Assembly (NCBI GenBank): GCA_035764385.1 | Contig: DASTZI010000067.1 | Span: 1-13,342 of the forward strand | DNA: 13,342 nucleotides | Reading direction: 5' to 3' | Source of the DNA: Gp6-AA40 sp035764385 | GTDB taxonomy: Bacteria > Acidobacteriota > Vicinamibacteria > Vicinamibacterales > UBA2999 | Shown: positions 11,462 through 13,342 of the stretch, piece by piece | Numbering within the stretch: the stretch's first letter is position 1 | Layout of the letters: every line of letters starts with the position of its first letter | Notes under the pieces: generated by a model | What the model saw: only the letters and a program-made list of their open reading frames with translations | What the model was told of the DNA's origin: nothing | Database searches by the model: none | Made by a program: the position numbers and the translations under genes

Positions 11462-13342
11462 ATGAGAGGCGTAACGAGAGCTTGGTTCATCGTTCTGTCG
11501 GTCTTTCTATTTCACGGTCTCTTTCTGACCTCTTCCGCCCGGGCGCAGCTCGCCACGGCGGAACTCAACGGGCGCGTCACTGATTCGAGCGGTGGGGTGC
11601 TGCCTGGCGCGACGGTCACCGTCACGCAGACTGCGACCGGCCTGGTGCGCACCGACGTCACCGACGTGAACGGCGCCTATCTGCTTTCAAACCTTCCGAC
11701 GGGACCGTACAAGCTCGAAGTCAGCCTGCAGGGATTCAAATCGTACGTACAGACAGGAATCGTGCTGCAGGTCGGCGCGACGCCGACGATCAACGCGGTG
11801 CTCGAGGTCGGCGCGCTCGAAGAGTCGATTACCGTGGACGCGGCAGCGCCACTCGTTGACGTCAAGAGCGCCGGCATCAGCAACGTCATCGAGAACGCGC
11901 GCATCCTCGAACTGCCGCTGAACGGGCGCAATACGGTAGATCTCGTGCTGCAGGTCGGCGCCGCGGTCCAGACGGGCCAGGTCAGCGCCCGAGGGTTCCC
12001 TGGCGAAGTGAATATCTCGGTCGCGGGCGGGCTGTCGACCGGCGTCGGCTATACGCTCGACGGCGCAGCGCACAACAACCCGCAGCAGAACACCAACCTT
12101 CCGCTCCCGTTTCCCGACGCGCTCCAGGAATTCCGCGTGGCGACGAGCGGTCTCTCCGCGCAGAACGGCGTGCATTCGGGCGCTGCCGTCAACGCGATCA
12201 CGAAGTCGGGATCGAACCGGTTCTCCGGCAACGCGTTCGAGTTCCTGCGCGATCATCGCTTCAACGCCATCAATTACTTCGCCGCCGTCGGTCCCGATGG
12301 CAAGAAGCTGGACGACGGGCTGAAGCGCAACCAGTTCGGCGGCACCCTCGGCGGCCCGATCGTCAAGAACAAGCTGTTCTTCTTTGGCGCGTATCAGGGA
12401 ACGGTCACGCGCCAGCGTCCGACGTCGAACATCCAGTACGTGCCGACGGCCGCGATGCTGGCCGGCGACTTCACGCAGATCGCGTCACCGGCGTGCAACG
12501 GCGGCCGGCAGGTCACGCTGCGCGCGCCGTTCGTCAACAACCAGATCAGCCCGTCGCAGTTCAGCCCCGCGGCGCTGAACATCGCGAAGCGGCTGCCGAC
12601 GACAACCGATCCGTGCGGCTTGATCAACTTCGGCGTGGCGAATAATCAGGATCAGCGCCAGCCGCTGGTGCGAGTGGACTACCAGCTCAGCGCCAAGCAC
12701 GCCTTCTTCGGCCGTTACATGGCGACGCAGGTCCTCGCGCCGCCCGGCTACGCCGGCGGTTCTGACAACCTGCTGAAGACCGACTTCCCGGGCTTGAACG
12801 ACATGATTCACTCGTTCACCGCCGGAGAGACGACGGTGTTCAGCGCGGCGGTTGTGAACGCCGTGCGAGTCGCCGTAAACAAAACCAAAGTCAATACCTA
12901 CCAGACGCCGTTCTTCTCGCCGCGCGACATCGGGGCGAACCTGTACAGCTACCTGCCCGGCTTCATGCCGATTAACGTCACCGGCGGCTTCCGGCTCTAT
13001 CAAGGCACGAACACCTACGCCATTTTTCTCAACAACACGTATCAGGGGGCGGACGACCTCACGATCGTGAAAGGCACGCATCAGCTCGGCTTCGGCGGCA
13101 ACGTGCAGTACTGGACGGGCGACTACACATCCTCCTCGCGCGCCAGTGGCAACTGGATCTTCGACGGCTCGACGACCAGCCTTGGTCTCGCCGATTTCCT
13201 CACGGGGCGGCTCACGAGCGTGGAGCACGGCGGCCTCGGAAAGCTCCCTGTCGACAACTGGTACGTCGGGTTGTACGGACAGGACTCGTGGCGCGTGAGC
13301 AGCCGCGTCACGCTCAATTACGGCGTGCGATGGGAGCCGTAC
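11462..13342 (+). CDS. Second Oar-like TonB-dependent receptor (3' end outside the window)
   Basis: The frame is open from the ATG at 11462 to the last base (627 codons seen). A signal peptide covers about 1-29 (SSARA/QLAT). A carboxypeptidase-regulatory-like domain follows at about 33-110 (LNGRVTDSSGGVLPGATVTV, DVNGAYLLSNLPTGPYKLEV). The plug spans about 118-250: LEESITVDAAAPLVDV, ILELPLNGRNTVDLVLQVG, YTLDGAAHNN, then FRVATSGLSAQNGVHSG and AITKSGSNRFSGN. The barrel begins FEFLRDHRFNA and LGGPIVKNKLFFFGAYQG. The LPLNGR and LDG signatures place it in the large Oar-like class common in Acidobacteriota, distinct from the receptor at 4938-7934, which has IPTSR and LRNG instead. It is transcribed away from the cytochrome fusion gene. 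Its ligand is unknown. Confidence 0.9.
   Translation, partial: MRGVTRAWFIVLSVFLFHGLFLTSSARAQLATAELNGRVTDSSGGVLPGATVTVTQTATGLVRTDVTDVNGAYLLSNLPTGPYKLEVSLQGFKSYVQTGIVLQVGATPTINAVLEVGALEESITVDAAAPLVDVKSAGISNVIENARILELPLNGRNTVDLVLQVGAAVQTGQVSARGFPGEVNISVAGGLSTGVGYTLDGAAHNNPQQNTNLPLPFPDALQEFRVATSGLSAQNGVHSGAAVNAITKSGSNRFSGNAFEFLRDHRFNAINYFAAVGPDGKKLDDGLKRNQFGGTLGGPIVKNKLFFFGAYQGTVTRQRPTSNIQYVPTAAMLAGDFTQIASPACNGGRQVTLRAPFVNNQISPSQFSPAALNIAKRLPTTTDPCGLINFGVANNQDQRQPLVRVDYQLSAKHAFFGRYMATQVLAPPGYAGGSDNLLKTDFPGLNDMIHSFTAGETTVFSAAVVNAVRVAVNKTKVNTYQTPFFSPRDIGANLYSYLPGFMPINVTGGFRLYQGTNTYAIFLNNTYQGADDLTIVKGTHQLGFGGNVQYWTGDYTSSSRASGNWIFDGSTTSLGLADFLTGRLTSVEHGGLGKLPVDNWYVGLYGQDSWRVSSRVTLNYGVRWEPY

Noticed and set aside
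11350..11490. Upstream extension of the cytochrome fusion to 11490 or to the ATG at 11424
   Set aside because: The longer forms put 22-47 residues before the signal peptide, and the 11490 start overlaps the divergent receptor gene. The 11424 start has a weak GGGA and cannot be fully excluded.
12485..13228. Minus-strand open frame of 247 codons
   Set aside because: Antisense to the second receptor, whose frame stays open to the window end and shows the plug and barrel motifs.

Overview
The window looks like a piece of a high-GC soil or sediment Acidobacteriota genome, most likely the Vicinamibacteria lineage. This rests on recognition, not a search. The signs are two large TonB-dependent receptors with an N-terminal carboxypeptidase-regulatory-like domain, four small DUF6152 proteins, two members of an exported family built around DLSGVW and PHSD motifs, a reaction-centre-type cytochrome in a non-photosynthetic setting, and GC-rich hairpins between genes. 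Nearly every protein has a signal peptide, so the window encodes almost only periplasmic or outer-membrane functions.

Right-pointing block (1-4916). It opens with the last 45 residues of what looks like a xanthine dehydrogenase/aldehyde oxidase-type molybdopterin subunit. Then follow a diheme c-type cytochrome, a class-B3-like metallo-beta-lactamase-fold hydrolase (GTG start), an unknown exported protein, two DUF6152 proteins and a DLSGVW/PHSD-family protein. Gaps are short (132, 48, 56, 31, 89 and 2 bases) and most hold a perfect GC-rich hairpin just before the ribosome binding site. The block probably works as one operon.

Left-pointing block (11349-4938). In transcription order it holds a diheme reaction-centre-type cytochrome fused to a LolA/LppX-like domain, two tandemly duplicated DUF6152 genes (exact 470-base period), a second DLSGVW/PHSD-family gene, a strong hairpin terminator, and then a complete 998-residue TonB-dependent receptor that converges on the right-pointing block. 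The set DUF6152-DUF6152-DLSGVW protein therefore occurs twice, once on each side of the receptor and in opposite orientation.

Right edge (11462-13342). A second Oar-like TonB-dependent receptor starts divergently from the cytochrome fusion gene and runs off the window.

How the genes may work together (inference): the receptors import or bind a substrate at the outer membrane. The molybdenum enzyme and c-type cytochromes oxidise something in the periplasm and pass the electrons on. The DUF6152 and DLSGVW families are unassigned periplasmic partners. All four DUF6152 proteins would expose His-His at the mature N-terminus if cleaved at the predicted site, and all share a second Pro-His-Ser motif, which suggests a metal site. 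No tRNA, rRNA, CRISPR array, transposase or phage gene was seen.
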